A program made the translations under genes and the position numbers. A DNA stretch of 64,000 nt from Molossus alvarezi (lineage: Eukaryota; Chordata; Mammalia; Chiroptera; Molossidae): positions 93,620,501 through 93,684,500 of the forward strand of contig CM073885.1 of assembly GCA_037176705.1 (NCBI GenBank), given 5' to 3'. The notes under the pieces are model-generated. The model did no database searches, was not told where the DNA came from, and saw only the letters and a program-made list of their open reading frames with translations. Of this stretch, positions 45,804 through 58,676 are shown piece after piece. Each line of letters starts with the position of its first letter. Within the stretch, counting starts at the first letter, position 1.

Positions 45804-46504
45804 TGTAAGTATTCATAATACCATGTGGGTACTAGATTTATCAGTGGTACCACTTTGTAAGTTATAGAAATATCTAACCTCTATGCTATACATTTGAAAC
45901 TAATGTAATATAACCATCAACTGTAATTAAAAAATAAAATTTTAAAAATGAATTTAAAAAAGAAAGAGCTGATGACCCAGGGAAGAGCTGATGTTGTTAA
46001 GGCTGAAGTCAGTCTGGTGGCAGAATTTTCTCATTCTTGGGTGAGGTCAGCTTTTTCTTAAGGCCTTCAACTGATTAGATGAAGCTCACACATATCACAG
46101 AGGGCAATCTTCTTTACTTAAAGTCTACTAATTCAAATGTTACCCATATTTTTAAAATATCTTAAAGCAACATTGAGATTACTGTTTGACCAAATATTGA
46201 GTGCCATGACCAAGCCAAGCTGACACATAAAATTAATCATCACAACTCCATTGGCATATGATAAAATGGTTAAGGGAAAGAGAGATATTTAACTTGAAAA
46301 GAAAAAAGTTAAGCAGATATATGGCACCTGTATTAAAATATATCAAAATTTTTAAATGAAGAGGGATTACAGTCTCCCATTGTAACTCAGAAGTGTTATC
46401 TTAAAACACAGGGTAAAAGTTACAAATGAATCTAAAGAATATTTTTAACAGCTAAACTATCTAACTTAGATAAGAGGCAGGATACATAGTAAAGAAAGAA
46501 GTAG

Positions 46505-46625
46505 GTGTCAACGTTTCAATCCTCAAGTAATACAACAGCAAACCAGAAAATTCCCCTCCTTCATGAAGCTTATAATCTAGTGGAAAGATACAAAAAATAA
46601 ATAAAATATATAGTTGGAACATATA
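46505..46625 (+). mobile_element. Possible ancient L2/MIR-related fragment
   Basis: TTCATGAAGCTTATAATCTA followed by an AT-rich stretch is like the old mammalian repeat wording of a tail that includes GAGCTTATAGTCTAG. Short and weak; the family is not certain. Confidence 0.35.
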
Positions 46626-47345
46626 GCATGTTTAAAATGATAAGTTCCAGGGATACTGAAGTTAAAGTCTGGCTACTGGTTAAAAATCTATGTGTGATTT
46701 TTCAGACCTGACAATAAGCAATTACAAAGGCTTTGGCAGGACTTATGGGGGAAAGCTGCCCCGTCCACACTAGACCTGATGCACAGCTAGTGCACTGCAG
46801 TCTGAAGGGAGTTACAATCAAGGTTTCAGGCCCCCTTGGCCAGCCATGCTCTTATGCATAACTGCATAGTTAGCCCAGGCACCTTCATTTCAAAGCTTCT
46901 TTATCAGAAGCCTACAGCCTAGGCTTCCTTCTGGTTCCTCTGCCTATAGGTCCTTATGGTGGACGGAAGTAGGGAAATTCAAAGACACATATTGCCAGTC
47001 TTAATCAGCACTCAGTACTTTCCACTCATAGTCTTTTTCTCCTTTCCCCCTTCCCCCAACCCCTCAGATCCATATAGGAACATTTAGTTCAGGGGTTCCT
47101 CAGTAGTTAGACAACCTCCATTTCTGTGCTAATCTACCTGACCCTGTACCAGTGTACTTTTCCATGTGGAAAATGGAACAGGAGAAAGTCTGTCTCTTCT
47201 GGTTTACTTCTGGTTTATGCTATAACAGTAAGTAATTGAATGTTTGACTGTTACCTTCATTTTGGCTTGTTGTCTCCCTTGGCTACTTCAACATCTGACA
47301 GTTCAGCATTCTCCAGATCATCTAAGCTCCAAAGAGAGACTATTT
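46626..47345. other. Unassigned, no gene seen
   Basis: A GC-richer area at about 46730-46980 has no recognisable frame or repeat. Confidence 0.4.
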
Positions 47346-47698
47346 TAATCAATTCCAGTTTCTATAACAGAATAATATAGACTAGATGGCTTAAAAATAT
47401 TTATTTCCCACAGTTCTGGAGGCTGTAAGTCTAAGATCAAGGTGCCAGCAGGGTCAGGTTCTTGGTAAAGGCCCTCTTCCTGATTAACAAATGGCCATAT
47501 TCTAACTGTATCCCATGGCAGAGAGAGAGAGATTATCTGCCCCATGTCTTTTCTTATAAGGACAGTAATCCCATTCTGGAGGGCTCCACCCTCATGACCA
47601 AATTACTCCCCAAAAGCCTAACATCTTAATATCATCACACTGAGGGTTAGAATTTCAGCATATGAATTTTGGAGGGACACAATATTCACTCTTTAACA
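47346..47698 (-). mobile_element. Solo MaLR LTR (MLT1/MST type)
   Basis: Contains TTATTTCCCACAGTTCTGGA, GATCAAGGTGCCAGCAGG, CTTATAAGGACAGTAATCCC, GGGCTCCACCCTCATGACCA and TCATCACACTGAGGGTTAGA in the order of a reversed mammalian MaLR LTR. About 350 bp, near full length. No internal region is present. The family type is certain, the subfamily is not. Confidence 0.88.
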
Positions 47699-48399
47699 GA
47701 GACACAGTGAAATTTTAAAAAGAAGATAGGCAGGGACAGAGGAAAGGATACCATAATGTAAGAAACCTAAAAAAGTAATTCTCTGCAAATTAAAAGGAGT
47801 TGAGCAAATACCTGCAGGAGTTGAATGAAAGACCTCCTAGGTAACTGGGAAAGAGCACTGCAGACAGGGAAATAGCAAAGACAAATGCCCACTAGACACT
47901 GGCCAGATGTGAATATTCAACTATAATGAGATAGTGAAGGGCTTGCTTTCACAGTTTTTCCAGTCTAGTTAGAAAAAAGCAAAATAGTTAGAAGACTGTG
48001 AGAAGTGATGTGACAGAAAAAATATAGGTATGCTCTGAAGATACAAAGCAAAGAAGCTCAACAATTTTGGAGCTGTCATGATAGACACCTCAGAAGACAG
48101 GATGGCTAATCAGAAACAAGAAAAATAGAAACAAGGAGACGGGTCAGAAAAAGTTCTGTAATAGAAAATAAAAAATTAGTAATCAGGTAGAGAAGTCATG
48201 TTGCACAACTCTAGGGGGCTTCAATCATAGTCTCGGCACCCTGCTGTTAAGCCCAATATGATGACCCTAAAATTAGAAGCTAAAAAAACATGCTGGTTTT
48301 GGGGAACCAAACATTCAATAGAACTAGAGTACAGAGTGACTTAGGGAACAAAAAGGGAAAATCAAGAGGTAAGCAAAGATTTATAAAATTGAAAAAAAA
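47699..48399. other. Unassigned, no gene seen
   Basis: AT-rich sequence without a recognised element. Confidence 0.4.
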
Positions 48400-48512
48400 A
48401 TTTTTGATATATTTTTATTGTTTAAAGTATTACAGATGTCCTTGCCTTTTTTTCCCCCCATTGACATCACCTGCTGGGCTCCCAGCCCCCCTTCTCCTCC
48501 TTCTCCGCATTG
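48400..48512 (-). mobile_element. Very short LINE-1 3' terminus
   Basis: Reversed last 110 bp of an L1 3' UTR of the young kind (TTTATTGTTTAAAGTATTAC then AGATGTCCTTGCC and CCCCATTGACATCACC), ending at the C-rich tract near 48512. It is opposite in orientation to copy D just downstream. It is too short for further statements. Confidence 0.75.
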
Positions 48513-48658
48513 TCAAATATTTTAAATCAGAGATTAATATGACAAAAACTCAGATTGTTATGACATGATAAGTGATAGTGGGGCAGCAAGAAAAAACACT
48601 TTTGAGAATACTGTGAGAGAGAGATATTATGGAATTAGACTAGTGTTGTGAAAATAGA

Positions 48659-51192
48659 GCTAAGAATGAACAAATTCCTAGAAACACATAGTCTGCCACA
48701 ACTGCACCAGGAAGAGATAGAAAACTTGAACAGACCAATAGCAACAAAAGAAACTGAAGATGTCATCAAGACTGTCGCAGCAAACAAAAGCCCAGGCCCG
48801 GATGGCTTCACGGGGGAATTTTACCGAACATTTAAAGGAGAACTAATACCCATTCTCCTCAAACTATTTCAAAAAATTCAAGAAGTAAGACTTCCAAACT
48901 CGTTTTATGAGGCCAGCATAATTCTAATTCCAAAACCAGAAAAAGACACTACAAAGAAAGAAAACTACATTCCAATATCCCTGATGAACATAGATGCCAA
49001 AATCCTGAACAAAATACTAGCAAATCGAATCCAGTAACACATCAAAAAAATTATTCACCATGACCAAGTGGGATTCATCCCAGGGATGACAGGCTGGTAC
49101 AATATACGCTAATCAATAAATGTGATACACCACATAAACAAAATGGAAGATAAAAATCATATGATCATATCAATATAGGCTGAAAAAGCATTTAACAAAA
49201 TCCAGCACCCATTTCTGATAAAAACGCTCAGCAATGTGGGAATAGAGGGATCATATCTCCACATAATAAAGGCCATATATGAAAGACGTACAGCCAACAT
49301 CATACTCAATGGGCAAAAACTAAAAGCACTTCCCTTAAGAACAGGAACAAGACAAGGATGCCCACTTTCACCTTATTTACATAATACTGGATGTTTAAGC
49401 CACAGCAATCAGACATGAAGAAACAATAAAAGAGATCCAAATTGGAAAGTAGAACTGTCATTATTCACATATGACATAATACTATATGTAGAAAACACAA
49501 AGACTCCATCAAAAATTTACTAGACTTAATAAATGAATTTGGTCAAGTAGCAGGATACAAAATTAACATCAAGAAATTGACGGCATTCTTATACACCAAT
49601 GATGAACTCAGAAAGAGAAACAAACAAACAAAAAAGTCCCATTTATCATTGCAGCAAAAAAATTAAGATACCTAGGAATAACCTTAACCAAAGAAATAAA
49701 GAACCTGTTCGCAGAAAACTACAGGACATTGAAAAAAGAAATAAAGGAAGATATAAGAAAGTGGAAGCACATACCTTGTTCATGGATTGGAAGAATTAAC
49801 ATCATTAAAATGTCCAAACTACCCAAAGCAATCTACAGATTCAATGCAATCCCCATCAAAATACCAACGACATACTTCACAGAACTAGATCAAATACTTC
49901 AAAAGTTCACATGGAACAATAAAAAGACACCGAATAGCCACAGCAATTTTGAAAAGGAAGAACAAAGTAGGAGGGATCACATTACCAGATTTCAGGTTAT
50001 ACTACAAAGCCATTGTAATCAAAACAGCCTGGTACTGGCACAAGAATAGGCAGATAGATCAATGAAACAGAATAGAGAACCCAGAAATAGACAGAAGACA
50101 ATATGCTCAATTAATATTTGACAAAGGTGGCAAGAGCATACAGTGGAGTAAAGACAGCCTCTTTAATAAATGGTGTTGAGAAAATTGGACAGCTACATGC
50201 AAAAAATGAAACTAGACCATCAACTTACACCATACACAAGAATAAACTCAAAGTGGATAATATATTTAAATGTGACTCATGAATCCATAAAAATCCTAGA
50301 AGAAACTGTAGGCAACAACATTTCAGACATCATACGCAGCAGAATTTTCACTGATACATCACCTAAGGCAACAGAAACAAAGGAGAAAATGAACACATGG
50401 GACCACATCAAACTCAAAAGCTTCTGCACAGCAAAAGAAACAACCACCAAAATGGAAAGGCAACCCACTCTATGAGAGAGCATAATTGCCAATGATACAT
50501 CAGATAAGGGGTTAATTTCCAATATAGAGAGATTGCTCATGTAGCTCAACAAAAGGAAGACAAAGAATCCAATTAAAAAATGGGCAAAGGAACTAAATAG
50601 ACACCTCTCCAAACAGGACATACAAATGGCTAAGAGACATATGAAGAAATGCTCATCATCACTAATCATCAGAGAGATGCAAATTAAAACAACTATGAGG
50701 TATCACCTCACACCTGTCAGAATGGCCACCATCAACAAATTATCAAACAAGTGTTGGTGAGGTTGTAGAGAAAAGGGGACTCTAGTACACTGCTGGTGGG
50801 AATGCAGACTGGTGCGGCCACTATGGAAAACAATATGGTGTTACCTCAAAAAATTAAAAATTGAGTTGCCATTTGACCCAGTGATTCCACTTCTAGGAAT
50901 ATACCCTAAGAAGCCTGAAACACCAATCAGAAAGAATATATGTACCCCCATGTTTGTAGCAGCACTATTTACAATAGCTAAGATCTAGAAACAGCCCAAA
51001 TGTCCATCAGTAGATGAATGGATAAAAAAGCCGTGGTACAAAAACACAATGGAGTACTATGCAGCGGTAAGAAAGAAAGATCTCTTATCCTTTGAGACGA
51101 CCTGGAGGGACCTGGAGAGTATTATCCTAAGCAAAACAAACCAAACAGAGAAAGACAAGTATCATATGATCTCACTTATTTGTGGAATATAA
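48659..51192 (+). pseudogene. ORF2 remnant of LINE-1 copy D
   Basis: RT and C-terminal region with many breaks. Open pieces are at 48648-49037 ([15 protein letters not shown] and [16 protein letters not shown]), 49236-49418, 49729-50049 and 50170-50475. At about 49462 the FADD motif reads F-T-Y-D, so the first catalytic Asp is lost as well as the frame. ORF2 would end at 51192. Non-functional. Confidence 0.93.
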
Positions 51193-51436
51193 TGAAATAA
51201 CAGTCTAAGGAATGGGGTAGTCCCAGTGATGTGGAAGTGGGGTACAGACTGACAATCCCCAGAAAAGGGGGTGGTGGGGGAGAGATAAACCACAGAACTT
51301 ATATGCATGTATGCATGAACCATGGACATGGACAACAAAGCTGGGGACAGGGTGGGGAGGGTGGGGGAGGGGTGTCAGTGTGGGACAAAGAAGAAACATC
51401 TGTAACAAAAATAAATTAATTAATTTTTAAAAAAGA
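48659..51436 (+). mobile_element. LINE-1 copy D, 5'-truncated
   Basis: A young-family L1 that begins in ORF2 at the equivalent of about 32985 of the intact copy and runs collinearly to the 3' UTR and A-rich end near 51436. It has lost the 5' UTR, ORF1 and the endonuclease. The 3'-UTR G-rich stretch at 51258-51380 is present. No clear target-site duplication was found. Confidence 0.95.
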
Positions 51437-54348
51437 AAGTTGTTGAGAAAGCAAAATTGTCTCTGTTTTGTTATAAGGCATAGAATCTACAGTTATTTCA
51501 TCCTTCTTAGATTTTCTTCATGGAATAACAATATTAATGGCCATTTGGGATATTAGAACAAAAAAATAGAGCTGAGAAAAGCATATAAAGTGAGATAAAA
51601 GCAAAAAGGGTAGGGAGTTGATGGAATGTGAATGAGAATGAAAAAATTTAAGGATGTTCCCATTTTGATTTGAACACCTGAAACAATGGTGATGACATTG
51701 TTGGCATAAGAAACAAAAGAGGACAACTAAATGCTGTACAGGAGATGATTTCAATTTGGACTTAATGTCTTTGAAGTGTCTGTAGGAGATTCAACTAGAA
51801 AAATCAATAGGATGAAATATTAATAGATATTCCATAAAACAGTGGTTCGTTGACCAGGTACACTTGGAAAATACTACATATTCTATGCTGCTCTTGAATA
51901 TCCATTCTGTTTTTTCAGCCAACCTATATTTTGTAGTTCCTACTTTGAGCCATAAACTATGACTCACTCTGGGATATAGAAGTGAATAAGATGAACATGA
52001 TCCCTTCCTTCAAGGAGTTTATAACCTATACCTTAAGTTATTAAATATGTAATTATTTAAATTATAATGAGACTTATTCTGTAACTCAACAGTGTAAAGT
52101 CCCAGAATTGGGTAAAACAGGGGATCAAATCTAGCCTAAGGAGCCTCCATGTTACTCTCCCACTCATGTATCTAAGTGCTACAACAGTGAAATCTTTCAG
52201 CATGATTTAAATAAGGATTTCCAAGGATTGTTAGATTTTTTAAAGCATTTTAGTTGTTTTATTTCAACTGCAAATAACCTAGTTTATGTAAAGAGTTAAC
52301 CTTGAAATGTAGTTTGGAAAACTCTCAGGAAGGTAACAAGGAAAAATTTAACAAGTAGTATAGTCTTCATTGCCAGCATGTAGTTTTCCTTTTCTGCAAA
52401 GAAAGAGCAAGACCAAATGTTTGGCGGCAGGACACATAAGGTACTTGGTATCACAGGAAGTAGTACGGCCTGATTAGATTAACAGCAGGCCAGCTAACAC
52501 AATCTGATCGGTTGTGCACTGAAAAAAGAAACTATTAAAAGTTACTTAGACTGAGTCATTTGACCACCCAAATTGCTTCCATTTCCTACTTCACACACTG
52601 AAAAGGATGATATTCATTTTTCTTTTTTCCTCCCATTCTAGAGACATAGAAAGGCTGCCCTAGCTGTGTTTAATGAATAAAATAATGAATGAACTCTGAT
52701 CTCTTTGGTATGTGTAATGAATAAAATAGTATTGGTATTAATAATGAAATACAGTTATTTAACATTTAACGGGCACAGATTGAGATTTTATTTCTGATGT
52801 CTGGAACTGTGCTTTGAGTCATCAAAGGACTTTAAATCAGTTGAATGTTCAAGCTGAATATATTTATTTTATATGTTTTTCCTTTTTTAGGTTTGAGCAT
52901 GAATCAGGATATTGGAGCTACAAATACGCCCTGGGAGTACCCAGGACTTAGTGAGCGCTCTCAAGTCCTCTCCCTCTCTGTCTCAGACATACTCTACTAC
53001 ATTTTCAGTCTACATTTTTATAAGACAGTTTACATGAGAGCAACTTTGGATACTGACCATTCATGGATTCACTAAATAAACTAGAGTAAATCACTGTAAT
53101 TAGGAAATATGATGAAAAATAATATTGCATTTAATGGTGTAGGAAGATACTACAAATACATTGTTAACTAAAAAAGCGAACTCAGAGTAGGCTCAGATTA
53201 TTGTTTAAAAAACAATGTATCTATGTGGATATATAGAGTGTTACTTTCTGATCATTCAAAAAGTTTTTTCCCTCAGTTTTTCATTCATCTATATTTTCAA
53301 AATGTTCTACTTATTGTTTAAATAAAATGTTTAAAATTAAATTAAAATTTGCAAAGGTTTTTAGATAAATATATTTTGAGATGATACATTGGTTTTTATT
53401 AATAACAGCTGCATCGGATTTAGAAGTAAGTTTGAATTTTATTCATTTTTAGCTTTATATTTACAAAAGTTTTTCTGACATTAGATAAATATTCTGTTCA
53501 ATAATCTTTCCATTGTTGCTTTTCCCAACACCCTATTTCCATTGAGTTCACTGCTCACCAGCAAAGAACAAGCAGCAATGGCAAACACTTGCCAAGATTC
53601 AGTGATTCATGTAAAGTTTCTCAAGAATTATCAGCTGCAGGCTATATGTTCCGAAGGAAATGGTCTTGGTGAAGGAGCTATGTGAAAAGCCCTGAGCAGC
53701 GAAAGCTTATATGTAAGTATCAAGCACTTCATACAGGCCCTTGAAGAGAGTTGATGAATAGAGCCTTTTAAAATTATTAACCCTGCCTTTTTTTTTTTTT
53801 TTTTCCCAAACTACACTTTGTACTATATAAAATAATTAGTGAATAAAAAAGCTTGACATTAAAGTACAAAACTGATTTTCACAAATCTATGAAGTCTCAT
53901 TTCATAGTAACACTCCAGACATTTTTAATGAACACTATGTAACAAGAGAGAAAGAGTTTGTGTATTGTGCATGTGGTAGGAGATGGAGTGAAGGACACAA
54001 CTGAAAAAAAAAATTATTTCTGCTTTAGAAGTGTTAAGAAAATAGAAATGGAAATAGACAAACAATAATAATACAAGGTGGAATAAACTGACCTAACCAT
54101 TTCAGGATGGGTTTTCAATGACCAGAAAGAAAACAGAGAAAAGATATTCTAAGTTCAACAGGACCAGAAGCATATGGGCATAAACGTACATGGTTTCTTT
54201 AGAAAAATGGCTAAAAGTTAAACTTAATGAAAGAATGTATAGAAGATTATCTGAATAAGTAGAATGAATTCAACTGTAGCAGTCTATGAATGCCATTTTA
54301 GGAAATCTGAGAATATTCTATAGGCCGTGGGAAAACATCTAAATTATT
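51437..54348. other. Mostly unassigned 2.9 kb
   Basis: Two weak old repeats can be noted. About 51930-52080 resembles the L2/MIR-related wording (CCTTCAAGGAGTTTATAACC). About 53110-53335 resembles an old L1 3' UTR. A 76-residue frame at 52845-53075 has no family resemblance. No gene is supported. Confidence 0.4.
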
Positions 54349-54586
54349 TATTTACTTACTTTTATTTTTTCTATCACCATGTATCCCCTTTGCATTATTC
54401 CGCCTCTACCCTTGTTTTCCCCTCATGCTGCAATTACCACACTGTTGTCCATGTCCATGAGTTCTATCTCTTTTGTTTTTTTATTTTGCTCAATCCTTCC
54501 ACCACCACCAACACCTCCCCACACTAGAGCCGTCTTCTGCTCTCTATCTATGAGTCTGTCTCTATTTTGCTTGGTAAATTTTTATT
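54349..54586 (-). mobile_element. Diverged LINE-1 3' end
   Basis: The plus strand has CACTGTTGTCCATGTCCATG, a diverged C-rich tract (CCTTCCACCACCACCAAC) and TGAGTCTGTCTCTATTTTGC, the order of a reversed L1 3' UTR. It is more diverged than the ends at 38402 and 48400. The flanks AAATTATTTATTT and AAATTTTTATTTA may be a degraded duplication. Confidence 0.75.
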
Positions 54587-56244
54587 TAAAAAGTGATATG
54601 CATTCTGACCTATATCTACAAAAGCTAATTCTGGAATGAGCTTAAAAGGTGGAATAGCATATTAAAAGTATATGAAGTATATATCCAGGGATACCAACTG
54701 GAAAGCTACTGGAATACTGTAGTTGTGAGATGATGTCACTACCTGCAGTATGGGAGGAACAATAAAAATAAATGATAAGCTGATGAAGCAACATTGCGCA
54801 GGTAGAATCAAGAGAACGCTGTAATTTATCAGTGGCAGTGATGAGGGTGATGAAGGATACAGACAACTGAGGTTCCTTTTATGTGTGACTGGGAAGGTGA
54901 AGCACCAGCTCTACTGGACTGAGTTTAATTTGGCTTTGAGACATCATGCAAATCCTTGGGAATTAGGGTTAGAATTTCAGAAAGAAAGAAAAAAGTAAAG
55001 TTACTCGTTACTGCCCAGAGGCACAGCAGGATATTTCCCAGGAGGAGGAAAGTGTTAAACAATAAAAAGACCTAGACCACAAATATAGGAAAAGATTACA
55101 TAGTTGAAGGTTAGTAAAAGGATGCAGAAACAGTGATGTAGACAAATAAAGAATGAGAAAAAAGATTATAAACTAAAAAAGACCCACTTTAAAATCAAGA
55201 ATAAAAAATTATAATCCTTTTGGATCAGAATATAAGAAATATGACAAAAATAAGTATGGAACAATGTTAGGGAATCGATAGAGCAGAAAGCTTAAGGATG
55301 AAGAGTGGCCAAGAAAAGTTGGGGAATATGAGGACTAAGAAGAATGAGTAGAAATGACAAATAATACATTATTAATGACTTCTGACAGAGCCATTTCAAT
55401 AAAGTGTGCAAAACAAAGCAATAATAAAACATTTCAATTGATGATAAAGAAAGTTAACAGCAAATTAAAACAGTCTTTAAAGAATTTTAATTTAATAAAG
55501 TTAAGAAGAGATACGAGGTGGCATTTTGGCAGAGAAACAGGGCCTGGGGAAGCAGGTTTGTTTACACTTGAAATATGGGAGTTTAATAGTTTAAATTGAC
55601 TGAAGAAACTCTACTGAAGATAAAGAAATTAGATATAAATTGAGTGATAAATTATAGAACAAGAATTATAGAACTGAGAATAATAATGAATTCAATCAAC
55701 AACAAGAATGAATTCAAACAAGGATAAAAGAACTAGCCTTGGGAATGAGAAACACTTTCACTTTAAAGAAAGGATAAATAATTTGGAAGTCCAGAAACAA
55801 GTCAGTTTCATGGAAGGAAAGAAAATCTGGGCAGTCTGTTTCCTTACTAGCAAAACACAGACTAACCTTATGGCTTAAAGTAATACATAGATTTATTAAT
55901 TTTATGTTCTATCAGAAAATTGTTCGCAATGGTTCACACACAACAATTTTAAATCCTCAGAAAGTTCTGGGTGGAATGCCATCTGAAATAACTGGACAGT
56001 AAGGGTTTGGCTCACAGACTCAGAAGATAAATGGACCCCAAGAAGAACAATTGCTGTCACTACAATTAAGCTTCCTTAGCAAACACCTTTTATTAAAAGA
56101 ATAAAGTAAATGTATTTAGTGCCTGAAAATGTGTTGCTACACATGGCTCAGTGAACTGCACAACATCACAGCATGACTTTTATGTAAGCCTACTTCTTAA
56201 ACACAATCTGCCTTAGAAAAACATGGCATCAGTGAGGTGAGCAG
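54587..56244. other. Unassigned, no gene seen
   Basis: Purine-rich AT-rich sequence. Frames at 54642-54866 (minus) and 55354-55599 (plus) have no motif. Confidence 0.4.
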
Positions 56245-56400
56245 CTAAGAAAAATGCCATAGTCTTGCTGTATGGAATAGGGTCGAGCTGGCTAGACTGT
56301 CACCTTGGGTGTGACCATCAGCACAAGCATATTACTTAACATTTTGTTTCTTTTTCCTCAATGAGACCAATCTATAGGTTTGTTGTGAGGATGAAATAGC
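56245..56400 (+). mobile_element. MIR SINE (ancient)
   Basis: The wording GTGACCATCAGCACAAGCAT, ATTACTTAAC, TTTTTCCTCAATGAGACC and GGTTTGTTGTGAGGATGAAAT follows the second half of the mammalian MIR consensus, heavily diverged. Confidence 0.6.
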
Positions 56401-56539
56401 TGGTGGATAATAAGAAACCACAAAAATGAGTCGGCATTTTCCTCCTCCTCCAGCTGTCCTCCCCCTTATCCTCTCATTCCTCTTCTTTCTCTTCTTCCTC
56501 CCTTTCCTTCTCTTCATCCCTCTTCTTTCTTCTACTTCA

Positions 56540-56640
56540 CTACAAGTATTAATTCATTCAACAAACGCTTACTGAACACCCACTATGTGTCAATTACTCT
56601 ACTATGCCCTGAGTTTACACTGATGAACAGACACAATTCC
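56540..56640 (+). mobile_element. Possible ancient L2/MIR-related fragment
   Basis: AATTCATTCAACAAACGCTT, ACTGAACACCCACTATGTGTC and TTACACTGATGAACAGACAC match a widespread old repeat text. The family is not certain. Confidence 0.5.
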
Positions 56641-56693
56641 TGAGCTGTGTGAGCTAGTTGATTTTTTTTTTAATTTCCTTTTATTGATCTATT

Positions 56694-56755
56694 TGATTTT
56701 TTTATCCTCATCCGAGGACATTTTTTTCATTTTTTGTTCAGATAGAGTGGGAGGA

Positions 56756-56798
<43 letters not shown>

Positions 56799-56955
56799 TC
56801 GGCGTGAAAGGGACACTTCGAGTGGCTGCCTCCCACACAACCAACCAGGGCCGGGGACAAACTGCAACCGAGGTACGTGCCCTTAGCGGGAACCAAACCC
56901 GGGTCTCTCTGGACCGCAGGCCGATGCTCTAACTGCTGAGCCAAACCAGCCAGGG
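56694..56955 (-). mobile_element. Ves SINE with long GA tract
   Basis: A TATCCTCATCCGAGGACATT tail, GTTCAGATAGAGTGGGAGGA, a (GA)n block of about 34 bp, GGGACAAACTGCAACCGAGG and a head ending CTGAGCCAAACCAGCCAGGG. CpG sites are largely retained. I see no clear duplication, partly because both sides are low-complexity. Confidence 0.94.
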
Positions 56956-56964
56956 AGAAATTTT

Positions 56965-57005
56965 AATCCTTAGATGAGGATTAAAAAAATAATAAAAATA
57001 AAATA
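56965..57005 (+). mobile_element. Ves SINE 3' tail only
   Basis: AATCCTTAGATGAGGATTAA followed by A-rich tail repeats the end of a plus-strand Ves SINE. It lies just beyond the head of the minus-strand copy at 56694-56955, perhaps a remnant it landed in. Confidence 0.45.
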
Positions 57006-58410
57006 CAATAGTTCAGAAGGTAAATGTTGAACAAATTAAAATATAAATAAATATATGATTATAAACTGTGATAACTTCATTGAAGGAAAACATCAGGGAT
57101 CAAAAAAAAAAATCAAACAATACAAATAATTATTCCAATATGAAAGTAAGGGAAGGACTCTAAAGAACTGTCTGTTAAATGGAGATATAAAAACCCAAAA
57201 TTTTGAAAGCATAAATATTACTGAATTTTCCAAGATTGTTTATCCAAAATATATTTGTTCCAGGTCAATTTAATCAGTTAATATTTTAAGTGCTTTACCA
57301 CACATTATAAACAGGGTGAGGTAACGTAGGTTTACAGTTCTGAGTATGCAAAAGAGTTTATTCTTGTATTATTATTTATTATTGTATTCTTTTCTATACA
57401 AACAACTATAAACTTAATTTTGTTCCACCCTGTATTTATCATAATTTCTATATTGAGAAACAGAAAAATCTTTGCTTGAAATCTAAAATTGTTTCTATAG
57501 GAAAACAAGTTAATGAGCCAAAAAGTAGTAAATTGCATTAAAAAGATCAAGAAAAAATTTAAAAAGATCTTTACATGATTGTTAAATGCTTAACTAAATT
57601 TAATAAAACTAGTTGATATAAAATATATAATCTAAAGCTAAATTGGCCAAGTATATAATCTGAAGGAAAAAAAAGAAACTGTATGTGAGAATCAAAGGAC
57701 ACCTGAATTAGAGTTAACTTGTATATCTGTCATGTAGATATTGCTGTGATGTCTGAAGTGTCGGGGAAGGGTTCTTAGCTCTTCCTGCAGGTATAATATA
57801 GGAATGTTGATTATACTTAGGCTACGAACTGGTGCAAACATCAGTACCAAAACATTCAGACAGGAGTTTGAAGACTATAGTGCCATACAGGTTCAGAATC
57901 TGAGGTGAAATGGAAACAATAAAAGTAAGCAAGTAGAAAGAAAGTTTGGGCAGAACTAGTAGTGACAATCAATATAATAAAAAGAGAGTCTGAAAGTTAA
58001 GTCAAGAGGGTTGTTTTTGTTTTTCTTAATCGAATTGGCAAAATGCAGGCATTGGGAGAAGTAAGGCAATACCCATGGCTCTGCCTCACAGCTTAGAGCA
58101 GGAAAACAAAAGAAACTCTAGGACCTGCTTCTACTTGGTGGATGTCTTCACTGCCACATGACTAGAAATGTTCAAGTCAATGCTAAATTCATTGGCCTCC
58201 CCTGAAGTTCTGATATTCATGATTACTCTATATCAATATATAAAAACCTCTTGCATGAATACGCCTTTATAAACCTTTTTTTTTTTTTTTAATTTCTAGT
58301 AACTAACATCTTTCTGCAGGAAAGAGTGGAATAGTAAAATTTCAGTGGCTATGTTACAGCTAACAATTGAACTGAGGCCACTACCCACAACAAAGAAGAA
58401 ATATAAATAC
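57006..58410. other. Unassigned, no gene seen
   Basis: AT-rich sequence without a recognised element. Confidence 0.4.
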
Positions 58411-58676
58411 AGCCCTAGCTGTTTGGCTCCACAGTTCGAGTGTTCAATGAACTTACGGGCTGCAGACCAGAGGATCATAGGTTCAATTCTCCAGAAAGGG
58501 CACGTACCTGGGGTGCTGGGCTCCCCGGCCTGTGGCTGTACGGGAGGTAACCAATCCATGTGTCTCTCTTACACTGATGTTTCTCTCTCCTCCCTTCCTC
58601 CCTTCCATTCTGTCTAAAAATCAATGGGAAAATATCCTCAGGTGAGGATTAAAAAATAATAATAATAAAATAAAAA
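58411..58676 (+). mobile_element. Ves SINE, diverged
   Basis: Head AGCCCTAGCTGTTTGGCTCC, GGTTCAATTCTCC near the B-box, ACCAATCCATGTGTCTCTCT and an end of ATATCCTCAGGTGAGGATTAA then an AATAAT tail. More diverged than the copies at 19850 and 39512. Confidence 0.93.

Larger units (their letters stand above)
44704..45962 (+). mobile_element. Rearranged older LINE-1 with inversion
   Basis: An L1 older than the young family, assembled in an abnormal order. It has a post-FADD part of ORF2 (plus, about 44710-45065), a short late ORF2 piece (45073-45130), a 3'-UTR piece (45131-45211) and a reversed repeat of the first part (45215-45424). The ORF2 end and 3' UTR to the A-rich end near 45962 follow in normal orientation. 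No intact frame. It sits inside the LTR-like repeat. Confidence 0.82.
44506..46252 (-). mobile_element. LTR-like old repeat split by an L1
   Basis: Two halves of one mammalian repeat flank a rearranged L1: 44506-44703 (GTTCCCCAGAAAAACAGAAC, then TG/TA and GA microsatellites) and about 45966-46252 (CAGGGAAGAGCTGATGTTGT, TAAGGCCTTCAACTGATTAG, AGCTGACACATAAAATTAAT). Read on the minus strand it begins TGTGATG-like and ends in TAAT-like text, as an LTR would. No internal viral gene is present. I do not assign a family name. Confidence 0.65.

Noticed and set aside
48400..51436. Twin-priming inversion combining the reversed L1 tail at 48400 with copy D
   Set aside because: Twin priming inverts an inner 5' part, whereas the reversed piece is the extreme 3' end of an L1. 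It is a separate insertion.
52845..53075. 76-residue frame with a possible exon
   Set aside because: No flanking splice pattern or conserved motif that I can identify. The frame is short.
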